From Vespula vulgaris (Eukaryota; Arthropoda; Insecta; Hymenoptera; Vespidae), in assembly GCF_905475345.1 (NCBI RefSeq), contig NC_066600.1, positions 2,173,501-2,237,500 on the forward strand: a DNA stretch of 64,000 bases, in the 5' to 3' direction. Below the pieces are notes generated by a model. The model saw nothing but the letters and a program-made list of their open reading frames with translations. It did not search any database and was not told the DNA's origin. The position numbers and the translations under genes are program-made. This document shows positions 37,633 through 50,964 of the stretch, in pieces. Numbering within the stretch: position 1 is the stretch's first letter; the number at the start of each line of letters is the position of its first letter.

Positions 37633-39109
37633 ATGGAGCAATTACGTAAGAGAACTCGTGTTGGAAGAAATAAAGAAAAAAATAAAGATGAAAATACCAA
37701 GAATTATAAAAATATTTCCAAATCATGGCAAAAGTTAACCTATGATGTATTGTGTATTATTTTTAAATATTTAAATGGTTTGGATTTGTCTAATGCATCA
37801 CAGGTTTGCAGGTATAATTATAACAAGCATTTATATGACAATGAAAGGTTTATTTACAAAATAAGCTTAGTATATATTAAAACATTTTTCATGATTATAG
37901 ATCTTGGTTAGAAGTAGCAAATAGTGAAAAAAGAACGAGAGGTCCATCATGTTTTATAAGAAGCACGAGAGAAATGAGATATACGTCGTCTAGTTGGGAT
38001 GGTGTAAAAAAAGAAATTATAGAATGTTCAACAGTTAAACCTAGTTTAAGTGTTTTTTTTACTGTTGGAAATGAAGGTTCACTTTCACAAAGTATGTTTG
38101 ATTATAGATCGATTCATGAAATATTGTTACTTAAGGTATTTTGATTTTTTTTAAGGATGTCATTGTGATTATTTACCATCTAATTGTGACTCCATATCAT
38201 TGAACACTTATGGGGTTGTGATAAATAATGCAGAATCTGAGGAAGACAGTGAAAATATTGTATGCATGTTTTTTCCGGAGGTACCTAATATAAAAATTTC
38301 AACACTTACTTTTAATGTGTATGATTGGAAGAATTTGAAAGAAACATATTGTGATCAGCTAAAAAGTGAGTTTGAGACTCCTTTCAATAATGATTGTCGT
38401 AAGACCAGCTGTTTGATCTTATTGTGCGATTGGAGTGGTCGTTCTATAGCATTGAGTCTATTGAAATCTTCAAAAAACTGGTAATATTTCAAATATTTAG
38501 TATACATAATTTTACATTTACAAAGACTATACATTGTATTGTACACGAATATCTAGAATTTGTCTTTTTATGTAGGTTTCCAAATAAAAGAGCTTCTATA
38601 TGGGGTGGAATTGCTAAAAATTTATCAGTTTGTACTTCTATAAATAATGCTCGTGTATGTAAAAACAGCGCGAATTGCGTTGCTATTATAATAAGTGGTA
38701 TACAAATGCGAACATGTTCTGTACTTTTGGATGCAAACTGTAATACTAAAGAAAGGGTTGAAGATAAATTAAGGACCTTTAAAGACAGTGTACAGTTGAA
38801 AAAACATTCTATAGGATTCATGTTCGCTTGTTGTGTACGTGGTACGAATACGTTTAAGGAACGTAATGTAGAATCAACTATATTTAAAGGATTTTTTCCA
38901 AGAGTGCCATTAGTTGGATGTTTTGGTGATGGAGAATTTGGAAGAAAACTTTTAAATGGTTTGTAAAATGTCTAAAAAAAACAGTAATTAATTTATAAGT
39001 ATATGTAAAATTATTTGCTTGTATGATTATTTCAGAAACGTGTAAAAGAAAACGTGTTAAATGGTATAACTCTGAGTCTACAGCATTTATGATACTCACA
39101 TATAATTAA
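37633..39109 (+). CDS. FBXO22: F-box only protein 22 homologue (FBXO22), 5 exons
   Basis: Substrate receptor of an SCF ubiquitin ligase; in vertebrates FBXO22 acts with KDM4A and degrades several regulators. Exons 37633-37847, 37901-38091, 38156-38480, 38576-38958 and 39036-39109 join in phase to 395 residues (human 403). The F-box is at about residues 33-75 (WQKLTYDVLCIIFKYLNGLD, then SNASQVCRYNY). The FIST-like C-terminal domain is clear: SINNARVCKNSANCVAIIIS and KKHSIGFMFACCVRG, then FFPRVPLVGCFGDGEFG. Intron 2 must start at the GTATGT at 38092; a later GT would leave a 20-base intron and shift the frame. A basic tail (CKRKRVKW) ends the protein. Confidence 0.87.
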
Positions 39110-39202
39110 ATATTTAATGGAAATGATGGTTGGTGTTATTATTAAGCAGATATATATAACTCTTGTCTATATTTTAACGAAATGTACATAGAGCATTTTA
39201 AT

Positions 39203-39208
39203 AATAAA
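39203..39208 (+). terminator. Candidate FBXO22 polyadenylation signal
   Basis: AATAAA 94 bases past the FBXO22 stop codon, just before a (TA)n run. Position fits a short 3' UTR. Confidence 0.5.
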
Positions 39209-39229
39209 ATATGTGAAAAGAGAAGGAAA

Positions 39230-39230
<1 letters not shown>

Positions 39231-39282
<52 letters not shown>
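39231..39282. repeat. (TA)n microsatellite
   Basis: 26 uninterrupted TA units. Confidence 0.98.
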
Positions 39283-39287
<5 letters not shown>

Positions 39288-41130
39288 ATGTCATTCTATT
39301 CGTATTATTCTTATATTAATTGCAATTTATCATTGTATTTATTGTATGTATGTCACATGTTTAATTAATCAGTATTGTTAAGAGATAAGTTTTCAAGAAT
39401 ATTCTCTACACATGGCATGCCTATTATATATTTATTTTTATCATACACAATGAATTATTTAGATCTTTATGTATTGTAAAATATAATTTAGGATCTGGTT
39501 CAAAAAATGGTACGTGATTAATTAGTTATGATCAATGATATTGCAGGATTTCTTGATTTAGATTATAAAGTATTACAAAAAACAAAGTTTATAATACATG
39601 AATGGAAATTTTTTTAGAGTTCAGACTCTAGAAAAAAATCAACTCTTAGTGAATATATGATTTTCACAAAAGTCAATCTTTCATATTCTAATTAGTACAT
39701 ATCTCAGCTCACCAATTTATACTATTTCGCGTAAATGATTAATACTTTCGATTATTTTACATTTATTTAAACAATGTAGAATGTACATTGAGTAGAACTA
39801 ATAATTAAAAAATAATCTATTTGTTTAAACGTTACAAAGCTCTTAACACAAGTTAAATATAACATAATTTTAATCAGTATAAATAATTTATACTTTAGAT
39901 TATTTTATAATTATTAAAACTATGTATAATGTATACGGAGTATAATAAAGTAATATTTAAACGATTGAGTTCGTATTCTCGTGCATTTCGAGTAAACATA
40001 AATGCTCTATTCTTTTATGACTCAGTATAAATAATATTAATTATTTTACATTCATTTAACAATATACAATATACATGGAGTATATGTAAATATTTCAACA
40101 ACAATCGATATAAAACAATTATTTTGATAATAAAGTAGATACCTTTGTTACCGACTAATGGCAGTCTAGAGGACTAGTTTTATAACCAATTAGTAATGAA
40201 ATTTCCTATTACATTGTTCGTCGGTAAGGTAGATTTGTTTGCTTAAGAAAAAAAGCCGGCTCATGGTAAAAACAAGTGTTAGAGTAGTAATAGTGTCTAG
40301 TGTAGTAATAGAGATAGTAATGTAGTAATAATAATATTAATAATAATATGTGAATGAGTCAATGAGTCAATGATTGTTTGTCAGATAAAACAGAGTTCTA
40401 CTATTACTGACTTTTGTTTGGTTGGTAAAAGATAGGACATATTTAGTTTTTTATTTTCAGTTTAGTTTGGAAAGCAAAGAATACACAACTTTTTATGAAC
40501 GATCAGTAATGACAGAGAGCAGAATTTGTTTTGAAGAATACAGATGGCGCAGTTAGTTGCAGGAGTCAGTGAATCCTGGACCGATCTAGCAAGACTGCGA
40601 CAATTTAATAGGCGAGAATTTATTTAAATACCTTCAAAACGAATCATCGTAATCAATGACCTATTCTGACATATCTGACAGCCGCTATATAATTTCAATA
40701 TTTTTTTGACAATTATTTTAATTTACTTCCCGAATTATTTTAATTATTAGAATAATATACAAGTTCCCCCAATAAAATAATTTTTAAGTAGTATTTAATG
40801 GTATTTCAAATCTCTAATGGAATATTTAATTATATTAACAATTAACAAGTAGTTTATCAAGGATTCACAATTTGTCTATGATGTATATGGTATGATGTTA
40901 CGTTCATTGATTAACTATTTCGTAGAATGATATTTTCATTTTATTTACCATTTTGATTAGATATTAATTTAAGAAAAAAGAAAGATATATTTATAGATTA
41001 ACCTCAGGTGGAATAAACGAATCGATCGATGAAATTGGAATCATAAATCGATATTGAAATCGGCGAGAATAAAGAAATTCTTTGATACTCTTCCGTTGCT
41101 TGTTTTCAAGGTGGCTTCGCCCTTATATCG
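39283..41130. other. AT-rich intergenic DNA with a diverged ~148-bp tandem repeat
   Basis: No gene recognised. Between about 39700 and 40140 three diverged copies of a unit follow each other: CAGTATAAATAAT recurs at 39875 and 40023, and AAC-ATGTA-AATGTA-A-GGAG-like cores recur near 39774, 39924 and 40062. Around 40260-40400 the DNA is rich in TAGTAATA. A 27-codon ATG frame at 40544 (MAQLVAGVSESWTD...) is too short to call. Confidence 0.5.
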
Positions 41131-42519
41131 TAAAATCGGCGACGTGTACCGAAGGGTGATCAATAACCGTCAATATGCAGGACGACGTTTTAATAAGAGT
41201 GTAAGCTGGAGATCCCGGGGCCCAGTTTTATAGCTCCGCGACACAGGACGTCACTTCGGCGCTCTTACTGCCGTCTCTTTATTACCAACCATCTCTTTTT
41301 GGTCCCTCCTTTTCCTCCCCCTCTCTCTTTCTCTCACTCCCTCTCTCTTTCTTTTTCTCCCTCTCTTTCTCTCTCTCTCTCCCTCTCTCTTTCTTTCTTA
41401 CTTTCTCTCTATTTTGCGTTACCACCCCGCGTCTCCTTGTGCAAATTTATTATTTATAAAGTAAAAGGAGCTTGCGCTGGGGCGTGCTTTAACTTCGCCA
41501 TGCGACTTTACGCCCGGCAGCAAAAGTCACGAAAGTCTGGGGACCGGACGTGGCAGGACTTTCGCGCTTCTCCTTCTTCTTCGTCTGCTTCGGTTCCTTT
41601 TTGTTTAGAAGAAATAGGTGCTTGGTGTATTATATATAAACTTCAGATGTACATCTTCTATGAAATATTTTAGTGTTACGAAAGATATGAAATTGAAAGA
41701 AGAAGAATGTTTAATACGTAATATATCTAGATATTTATTGCGATGTATTATTTTTTATATTTGCTTAAGTATAATGTTAATAAGGAAAATATAAAAAATT
41801 CTTTCGAGATAGATCACAGATACGTACATATGCAGACAATATAATAGTATGTAAAAGTCATGGTTTTAAGTTCCTCTCAAAGTTTTCCTCGCTAAACGCA
41901 CAGATATATACGTACTTATGTATACACATACGCTTATGCGAATGAAACTTTTGTCTTACTTTTGTCTTATGTAAATTTGCCTTTCGTCAAGGTATCGGCG
42001 CACCTTCGAAAGATACATTAGGTATATCGTAGTCCATTGAATTCGATTATTATCAGAGAGGATCCGCTTAATATATCTATCCATATATCTATGTATCTAT
42101 CTATCTACTGGTAGACACTATGAAAATCATTATTATCACAGTGACACGGTAAATCGAGGAAATTCATTTATCTCTCGAGTGTAGAGAAAGGATATCATAT
42201 GGCCAATGTGCTTGCCAGTAGAATCTATCGATTATTAAATGTATTCCTGTATTTAATGATACCGATTAGATTAGTGTAAAAGCATTGGATTACTTGGAGT
42301 GGGGACATCTGTTCCTGTTCGAGTCTATCTATCAGTTTGATCTTTTTCTTTTCGTATATAGAGTAAGTTCAGATTTGTACGATCAAAATAAGTTGAAATT
42401 TAATGAAACAAATTTCATTTCATTCGGTTTCAATAGGTACGTTTATGAATCTACAAAAATTTACTGAATAATTGTTTCTTATGTAAATCTAACTATTAAT
42501 AAGTATATGTGTGTATGTA

Positions 42520-42563
<44 letters not shown>

Positions 42564-44090
42564 ATATAGGAAAAAAATTTTCGTATTTCCTTGGAAAACG
42601 ATGGACGAAGAGTGCGAGTAAATGTATTTCGGAGGATCGTGCTGGGAGCCATGCTTCCTGGCTATGCCAGAGTAAACTTTGACTCTGCAGGTTCGTATCA
42701 AGGTAAACACCTTCTTAATGCTACCAAGATTGCTCGATGCAACGCACTACTACGTGGCTAAGTCCGAAACGCGTACATAGCTGTCTTCTTCGGGTAACTC
42801 ATGTAAATTAAGTTGTGCGTCAAATTCACGTAGCAAAGTGAGAGATATTCGAAACAAGAAAGGAAAAAGAAAAAGAAGAAGAAGCGAGGAAAAACAATCT
42901 TCAGTCTTTCGAAAAACTGTTAAATACAGAAATTTTAGAAAATTTCAAGATATATGAATCAGCGATAGCATGTCTCTCTCTCTCTTTCTCTCTCATGAGA
43001 TTTTTATTTTCATTTCTTAAATACTATAGAAGATATTTTAAAAATTGATTCGTATATAATATCTACATACCGCAGATGTTGAGACGTTATGGATGACGAG
43101 TTTAGAAAAAAGAAACATTAGATAAGTAGAAAGAAGGGAAGAAGGAGAAGAAGAAAGGAAAAGATCGAAGAGAGTCGAACGTGCACGCATTTAATCGATA
43201 ATCGCTGGCAAGTGGTTTCGTTTCGAAAAGGGTACGCCGGATACGCATCTGCGAGGTATCATCAGTGCCGGCTACAAAAGGGCGATCCATCATGTCTCGA
43301 CAATCCAACTTCGAAATTGTTCGGTCATCTCCTTCTTCGGGCCGTGCGTGCAATTATAATGGAGATTAACAGCGTGCCGAAACGTTTTTTCTTTTTCCTT
43401 CTTCTTTTTTTTTATTCACGCCTGTGTGAATCGTTCGGTGGATCATTCACACAAAAATCTTACGTTTAAATATCGAATAGAATATCTATATTTCTCTTGC
43501 AACTTATTTACAACGATAAATAAATTTTACTTTTATTCAAGATATAATTCATCATTATATCTTGACGAGCATCGAACTCTGTTAGACATACGATATAGGT
43601 ATCAAGACAAGCTTATTCGATTTTCCGCTTACAATGTGTATGCGGTTGTTGAAATATCATTGTGCTCTGTTCATTGGGTATGAACTATGTCAGATTATTG
43701 GTACTAGATAGAGGAACCGTCTTATACCACGAGATTAAAGATAAATCATCTTACTCTGGCCTCGCGATGAAATCTATTTGAAATTATCTTTCCTAACAAT
43801 TACATGCTATCTGTATTGTGTTAAGATTTGATTTCTTTTTGAAATTTACTTTTCCGAAGCTACTCAAAAGATTTTAATCGGGGTAACGATCGATCGGAAG
43901 AAAATGCGTATGGATCTTGAAAGAGAAATTGAAGAGAAAAAGAAAAAGAAAGATAGAAAGATACATGAGAGAGATAGAGATAGAGAGAAAAAGAGAGAAA
44001 GAGAGCGCGATAGAACATATAACGAGCTAGGAGAGGAGACAAAGAGAAAGAACGGGGAAAGGATTACGGTGCGTCAGCAGCGATGACTGA
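41131..44090. promoter_or_regulatory. Upstream regulatory domain of dac, distal part
   Basis: No gene seen. A GC-richer block at 41130-41290 and 41470-41560 (containing GGACGTCAC and TTTACGCCC cores) flanks a CT-rich tract at 41315-41415. A (TA)n run lies at 42525-42560 and a CT tract at 42973-42995. A purine-rich GA stretch lies at 43920-44060. The block-like mixture of unique GC-rich DNA and simple repeats is typical of insect developmental gene flanks. Assignment to dac is by proximity. Confidence 0.35.
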
Positions 44091-44700
44091 ACGGCCGGTA
44101 ATCGCCGGTGCGCGCTCTAATATTTCGAATAGTTCGCATTTACAATGGGCTTTATTGGCGGGAAAACTGAGGGTGCCTATTTTGAGCAAGCTGGGACATC
44201 CATCACGCGGTGTCAACGTGATTGTCTCTCGTAGCAGCGCGTAAAGCCGAAAGGAAAATTATTGACCATTTACGTTCATCGTTTTAAAGGGACGAAGATT
44301 CCTCGCGGCAAGAACTTTCTCAAAGATTTCTTCTTTCTTTCTTTCATCGATGAAGTGGATACTTCGTTCGTGAGTTAACGAGCTCTCTGATCACTGAACT
44401 TGACTGATCTTCACTAATCTGACTATGTAAAAAAAAAAAAAAAATTTCCCTAAGATTCCCAACGATTTTGTAAACTGTTCCCGGACAATATTATACCTGG
44501 CAAGCGAATTTAGCCACGAGCCGGCGCGACCACGTCTTCCCCCATTGTGTGTCGTATTCAAATGAGTTTTCTAATGCGTTTAGCCGGCGTCTCTGACGAC
44601 GCGCGGCTACGTTAAAGACGCATTTTGCTACCGCCATCGGCCACCGTCATCGCTTAGACACACTGCACGTGAAAGAACCCTGTATGATGCGCTTGGTTAT
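44091..44700. promoter_or_regulatory. Two GC-rich unique blocks, candidate enhancers or distal promoter
   Basis: 44091-44240 and 44480-44690 are CpG-rich and free of simple repeat in an AT-rich surround. The first contains TTGGCGGGAAAA (44155-44166), a perfect E2F-type site. The second has CAAATGAG, CCGGCG and CACGTC cores. No open frame of protein-like character spans them. Confidence 0.35.
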
Positions 44701-46310
44701 TTCACATAGTAAAGCTCTGAATATACTTATCCTAAAGAATATACAGAGATACCTTTTATTTTTCTCAATTTTCTACCTTATTTGTAAATATATTTCTGAA
44801 AGATACAAATCTATAGAGTAATGTATGGCATATCGGTAGATATCGTTGAGTTTGATCTTAGAGAAAATGAATAATTATTATCGATAATGTCGACGATATT
44901 TTAGCGATAAACTCGTTTTTCAAGTGATGCAATTTGTCAAATGACAATAAGTTGCATGATCGTTGGCAGTATCGTTTATATATATATATATATAAACTAT
45001 ATATATATAAACTATATATATAAACTATATACATACATACATACATACATGTATCCCTATATACTATACACCCCTAATTTTCTTGCCATCATCGACACGA
45101 GGTACACGTTATAGTATTATTAGATTAAAAATGATTTTCGTATCGATAGATTGCAAATGATTCAGGAGGATTTACGAGCGATCCGTAGAATCGGAAAACG
45201 TACCTACATAGGCACCGCGTCGTTGGTATCGCGTTAGCGCGTCGCACAATCGGGATGCAAGCTATACGTATATCGAAAGCGGCTATCCGTTTTATTTATC
45301 CGATAACACGCCATTATGGGCCAATCGCGAATGCTGCCGCCGCCGCCGGTAACGATTGGCTATTTATAATAACACGTGGCACACGGGTAATTAGCTACGC
45401 GCAAAGCCATGCCGAAAAATCGAACGCCGGCCCGCCGACGGAGAAAAATATTGCCTCTGCTTTTTCATTTATATCGTCAATAATCCCTCTATACACGTTA
45501 TTCCCATTCTGTTTTATAAATTATTTCCCTTTTTTTTTTCTAACCATGGATAATCACTCTCATCTTATCTTTGATTTATTTGTTTATTTTTTGTTTGTTG
45601 TCACATGTGTTAGACAATTATTTCATTATATTTCATCTCTCTTTCTATTTTTACTTTTTATCATTTCTCCTTTTATCATCTAATAAATTATTTAATTTTA
45701 TTCACTAATAGCTTAACGCCTAAGCAATAAAATTCAATAAAATATCTGCGTATCTGAGATTTATTCTTATCATACTAAAAAGATATTGATATTCATCATT
45801 ATGATCATCTTTAACGTTCAATCATATACCTTGGATTCCAAGCGCGTAGACAGGTATCGCCTTTTAATTAAAACTCTTCACGCGAAGGACGTTTTATCGA
45901 TGATGCTTCGCCGCTACGGGAAACGATAATTCTATCGGCCGTATTCGAGAGTCAAGAAAATGTTTTATAGACATCGTCGTCATCGTCGTCGTCATCCTCG
46001 CGTTAAAACGGTGCGGACTTTCAACAGTGTAGGTAATAACGCTTTATAGCTCAGTGAAAGCTATTCCACTGTATATATACTTAAGTTTTTACTTGACAAG
46101 TAGATATCAAAGTTGTACAAATTATTTCTGCTAAAACATATAGAATTGTAGATAATATTCAAAGCAATTTATTTCATTATATTTCGGATCTATTTCATAC
46201 GTTTCTATCGGCTTTATTTGATTTCAAAAGTACTCTTCACAGACCCTTGGTACTCGGATAACTATACTACGTGGGTCCTGAGTTGAAGAATAAATCGAAG
46301 AGTCTCTCGT
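44701..46310. other. Noncoding dac upstream DNA with repeats and one GC-rich block
   Basis: ATATATAAACT repeats lie at about 44974-45030, followed by (CATA)n to 45050. A unique GC-rich block at 45190-45450 contains GCCGCCGCCG, ACACGTGGC, GGTAATTAGC and an inverted CCAAT pair (45320-45360). A GTC-rich patch lies at 45976-46004. No gene recognised. Confidence 0.45.
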
Positions 46311-46419
46311 TTATTCCTGATTCACGAGGATATTCAGGATCGGCTTCGGAGGATTATACCGAGAATTTGCACGAGAGGATGAAAGGTGGATGGGGAGGAC
46401 ATAGAGAAAGCAAGAGAGA

Positions 46420-46430
46420 AAGAGAGAGAG

Positions 46431-46485
<55 letters not shown>

Positions 46486-46620
46486 AGAGGGAAGGGTGAG
46501 CGGATGGAAAGTCTTGTCCATTGTATTGGCTCGGCACAATGCTTATCGACGGTGATTGCTCCATCGCGGAGAGAGAGTGAGAGAGAAAGAGAAAGAGAGA
46601 GAGAGGGAGAGAGAGAGTCC
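46420..46620. repeat. (GATA)n and (GA)n tracts
   Basis: (GATA)n runs from about 46432 to 46464 and passes straight into (GA)n to 46486; a second impure (GA)n tract lies at 46567-46618. Open frames across these are repeat artefacts. Confidence 0.95.
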
Positions 46621-46756
46621 AACAGGGATGCTGCCTGCAAGGGTGGGATGCATACACAAGCACGGCTTTATCGGGTTATAAGCCATAATGCGCACGCACG
46701 TCGGCCACCTTCCTAGTGGGTTAACATTTCAATCTGGAAAATGTAAACGTGCTTCT

Positions 46757-46850
46757 ATCTCTCTCTCTCTCTCTCTCTTGTCTCTCTCTCTTGTCTCTCT
46801 CTCTCTCTCTCTTGTCTCTCTCTCTTGTCTCTCTCTCTCTCTCTCTCTCA
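46757..46850. repeat. (CT)n tract with TTGTC interruptions
   Basis: Nearly 100 bases of CT dinucleotides, broken at regular steps by TTGT, giving a higher-order unit of about 16-26 bases. Confidence 0.95.
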
Positions 46851-47915
46851 CTTTGTCTGTTGTATCCGGCTCGTTTGCATACCTCGCTCCCGTTGTCCGT
46901 GCTCGCTCTTCGAACAAATTCGAGCGAGTATGCTCGCTCTTGCAAGCTTTTACGAATATCCGCTCGTTGGACATACGTGTAATAGCATGTTCGCACTTTT
47001 CGTCTCTTCGACATCTCTGCCATAGATCGGTAATATTTCTTCTCTTTTTTTTATTTATATATGTATATATATTTTATATATTTTTTCAAAATGTATCTAC
47101 GTATACATATCTGTATTTGTTAATTATCTATTTTATACGATTAAGAATGATAGTAAGTGTATCGTGCTAAGTTTAGGGCTTGCAATTGAAACTGAAAACT
47201 ACCGATGCCGCAAATACCAAATGGTCGACCGCTAAGGGTTAACCGCTTACTCGCACATCTGCGGTCGCGGTAAGCTCGTATGGTGGATTCTGCGGCGTCT
47301 GTCTTGGTAAGGACTTTGAAAATGACGACGGTCGGCTTATATAAGGGAAAGACGTCTAATTTGTTTTATTCCATATGAAGAGATTTAAATATATGATCAT
47401 TGTAAAATATGTAGTGTATGTATGCACACATATATATGTGATTTTAAGATAAGAATATATAAATTTCTGTAAGTAATGATTTATAGGATGTCTCCATAAT
47501 TTTAGATTATTATAAATAGTATCATTGCCAACACTTGAAGAAAGGATAAAAAATTCATCATGAAAGATTTAAAATAAATTTAAACGCATTTAAAAAATTC
47601 CTAAGTTCAAGGCGCAACGAAAAGGAAGAATTAGGGGTAGCTAGGTAGGTATACTTTGTACTAGATCGTAAGAGAGGAAAGAGAGATTTCCAGTAGAACG
47701 AATTCAACGTTGGCACACGTCGGTTCGCGGTGTTAGGTGAACAAAAATTGGCGCACTCTTTTACATCTCCCGTCAGAGGCTAAAATCTACCCTCGGCTTT
47801 CCGCGTGCCGGCGTGTAACAACGACGCGAGGCGCAAACAATGACGAGGGTTACGCAACGACGTCTATGCACGATGCATATACACACGTCGTGCGTGCACG
47901 CGCTGGCCAACCAAA
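46851..47915. other. Noncoding dac upstream DNA
   Basis: A unique GC-rich block at 46860-47030 and another at 47200-47345 (containing GGGTTAACCGC and the palindrome CTTATATAAG at 47337-47346) alternate with AT-rich DNA. 47700-47900 is again GC-rich with CGTCGTGCGTGCACGCG. No gene recognised. Confidence 0.4.
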
Positions 47916-47925
47916 GAGAAAGAGA

Positions 47926-47978
<53 letters not shown>

Positions 47979-48043
47979 GTGTTCAGGTCGAACAATGCGT
48001 ATCACACGGCAGTCTGCCTGAAAATGTGCTGCAGCTCGTGTAA

Positions 48044-48118
<75 letters not shown>
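47916..48118. repeat. Two long (GA)n tracts
   Basis: (GA)n at 47930-47974 and 48047-48117, separated by 70 bases of unique sequence. The second has about 35 pure units. Confidence 0.98.
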
Positions 48119-48445
48119 CAATGCGCATACTCATGAAGTTGAAACGTTTGGTAGGAGGAGGATCGAAGAAGATGGGATGAAAATTTTCGAGTAAAAGAGA
48201 CGCTCGAGACGGTGCAAGTCAAAAGTAATTCAGTCATATTCTCTTTACGATATGCGTTTGGTTATTCTATTCGAATAAATAAATACGCACACACATACGT
48301 TCTTTAAAATATTCCTACACTTGATTGTATCAAAAATTGTATGCGAATGAAAGAAAAGAAAAAAGGGATAGAAAAAAGGAAAAAAATAGTCAATTCTCGT
48401 TGCCATGTTTGTCACAGCACTATTAATGGCTAGCTTGATTTATCA

Positions 48446-48562
48446 TTATTATCGTCATCGTCGTCGTCGTCGTCGTCATCATCATCATCATCATCGTCAT
48501 CATTATTACTACTACTATTATTATTATTATCATCATTATCATCATTATTATTATTATTATCA

Positions 48563-48598
<36 letters not shown>
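48446..48598. repeat. Compound trinucleotide repeat (GTC/ATC/ATT)
   Basis: About 150 bases grading from CGT-type to CAT-type to TTA-type units; long runs of His/Tyr or Asp/Asn codons across it are artefacts. Confidence 0.95.
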
Positions 48599-48600
<2 letters not shown>

Positions 48601-48659
48601 AGTAGGATGAACAAGTCTGCGGAGAACGCGTGGCATCGAAACGTAATTAAGCGCACGAG

Positions 48660-50926
48660 TTTCCAAACGGGTCGCTCGCGTAAGAGAGAGAGATAAAGAG
48701 AAAGAGAGAGAGAGAGAGAGAGAGATAGAGAACAGTGTCGTGCGGACACCGCAGAGTCGCGGAATTTCACGTCGTGCCGCGGAGAACACAAGAGCGCAGT
48801 CACCGATCGGCATCGCGAGCGAACGCATCGAGGTGGTGCGAGCGTCGGCGCGTTTGTCCTTCATTACGCACGAAGGAAAGTGCAGTCATCGACGTGCATA
48901 CCCGTAGGTATGCACACAGGGGCATTAGCTCCCCCAAAGCCAGCCGGTATTAATTCCACTAATTGGACGTGGTTTGGGTCGAGGCAAACATCGGTCCCCC
49001 TACCGATCGAGGGCCGCCTTCTAGTTGGACGGCGGACATCGATCTCATGATCGATCGCTTTCAAGAGACAAAGAACGATTCTCGCGTTATCTCGGATGAC
49101 CGAACGACTGAGCGAATGAACGAGCGAGTTTGTCTTTTGGAAGGTCGATTCTATTTCATTTTCTTTCTTTTATTTCTACGTAGGAATCAGACTCGAATAC
49201 GAGTAATGTATCTTCTCTTTGTTTTTTTTTAAGATTTCTTCTTTTTTTAGGATTCAGAATTACAATGAAAATAAATGAATGAGACAGGTTGCATCAATTT
49301 TTTATTTCCAAGTACACCCGCCTATCTATCGATATATTTGAAAATACATTTTTAATGGACGATACGAAAATGTCCTACATTTTCTTTCCTTTTTTTTCAA
49401 TTTTTTTTTCTCGCACGTAACACGATAAAAACTACATATATTGTCATGGTTAAAGATAAAGGGTCTTGCGAAAAAGAAGAAGAAAAAAAAAGTATCCTAA
49501 GGTAAAACAGCGAATATTTAGCGGATAATTTAGCCCCTTCTGAGGTCTAATGATGCGCGTGAAGAGAGACAAAGCGAACAGGGATTTTGGAAAGAAACGT
49601 TGTGTCCTTTTCGTGTTGGTCGACCGGTCGAATCGCGAGTTAGCCCTTTTCGCTCGAGCGCCAACGGTCAATGAACGTTAGGCCCATCGGGGTCTCCCGT
49701 TTCGTTCGGGGTTGGACGAGGTCAAGGGATCAGCTGCGGTCGGCGAACGTATGCGCGAAGTTACGGAATATACGTACACTCTCTCTCTCTCTCTTTCTAT
49801 CTCACTCTTTCAAACACAAATAGACACCTACACGAATGTAACGAAGGCGAGGAGAGGGTCTCTCCTTCATCGGTAGATCTAGGTCACCGGGCCGATGAGG
49901 GGATGACCGGCCAAAAGAGAAGAGGAGGAGGAGGAGAAGGGGTGGAGGCTAGTACGTCGCCCTCTTCCTTTCTCTCCCATCGACTCTTGAAACATCTATG
50001 ACAAGATAATCGGACCAGGCTTCTGCCTCTCCCTCTTTCTTGCCAACGCATTCGCCTTCTTTCATTGGATTTCTCAGAAGTTAGTCCGACTTTTGAAACG
50101 TTTTTTTTTCAAGAGAAACAAACATTTCCATTTATTTCGAATAATTATTGTTTCCTCTTTAGGATTAGACAGTCGCGTGCATCGAAAAATAATCGATTTT
50201 CTTACCTCAGCTTTTGGAAATTAGATTGAGGAAACATCAGTGTAATAGAAGAAGCACGATCTAATTAGATCTAACTAGGGAGAAGAAAATTTCTTTTTCT
50301 TATTTTTTCTGTACTTTTTTTTTTTTTTTAAGTCGACGCAACCTTCTGAAAACCCGAAAGTACTTGAGTAAATTTGGAAACGTAACTAAAACACGGTGGA
50401 CATATAAGAGTAAGCCTTCTACTTGTACATTACCTGGCATCGACCTATCAACGTCGGCCGATCGGTTCACGAGAAGGAAGAAGGAAAGAAGTAAGAAAGA
50501 GGGAGAACAAAGTTCTCTCACGTTTTTTCATATTTTTCTTTTTTTTCCTTTTTTCTCCCCTTTCTTTCTTTCTTTCTTTCCTTCCTCCCTCGCAAGACAC
50601 ACTCGCACGAAAAGTTCACCTCCGGGAACAGTCGGTGGATACGTACGCCTTGGCTATGGCACAAAGATATTAAGCACCCATACCCCGACAACGACGACAA
50701 CGACAAGAACGTTGGTGATAGTGGTGGTGGTGGTGGTAGTGGTGGTTGGGATCGAGGGTGGGAAAGTGGCGGTGGAAGCTTGGTAGGGGTCAGATGAGCT
50801 CGCAAGAGAGACTGAGATAGAGATAGAAGGATATCGAAGAGTGGGGAAAGAGGGAGAGAGCGAGAGAGCAAGAGAGAGAGAGAGAGAGAGAGAGAGCTAG
50901 AGAGCGAGAGAACGAGAAAGAGAAAG

Positions 50927-50964
<38 letters not shown>

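Noticed and set aside
38092..38155. Longer second exon of FBXO22 ending at 38135
   Set aside because: It would leave a 20-base intron and a frame break; the GTATGT at 38092 gives a 64-base intron and correct phase.
41299..41673. 124-codon plus-strand frame beginning with a hydrophobic Ser/Leu stretch
   Set aside because: The apparent signal-peptide-like start is a CT tract; the rest is unrecognised and lacks splice or family support.
46311..48240. Several open frames of Ser-Leu or Arg-Glu repeats
   Set aside because: They are (CT)n/(GA)n microsatellites, open in several frames without stop codons.
48405..48864. His/Tyr, Asp/Asn and Ile repeat frames
   Set aside because: Products of the ATC/ATT triplet repeat on both strands.
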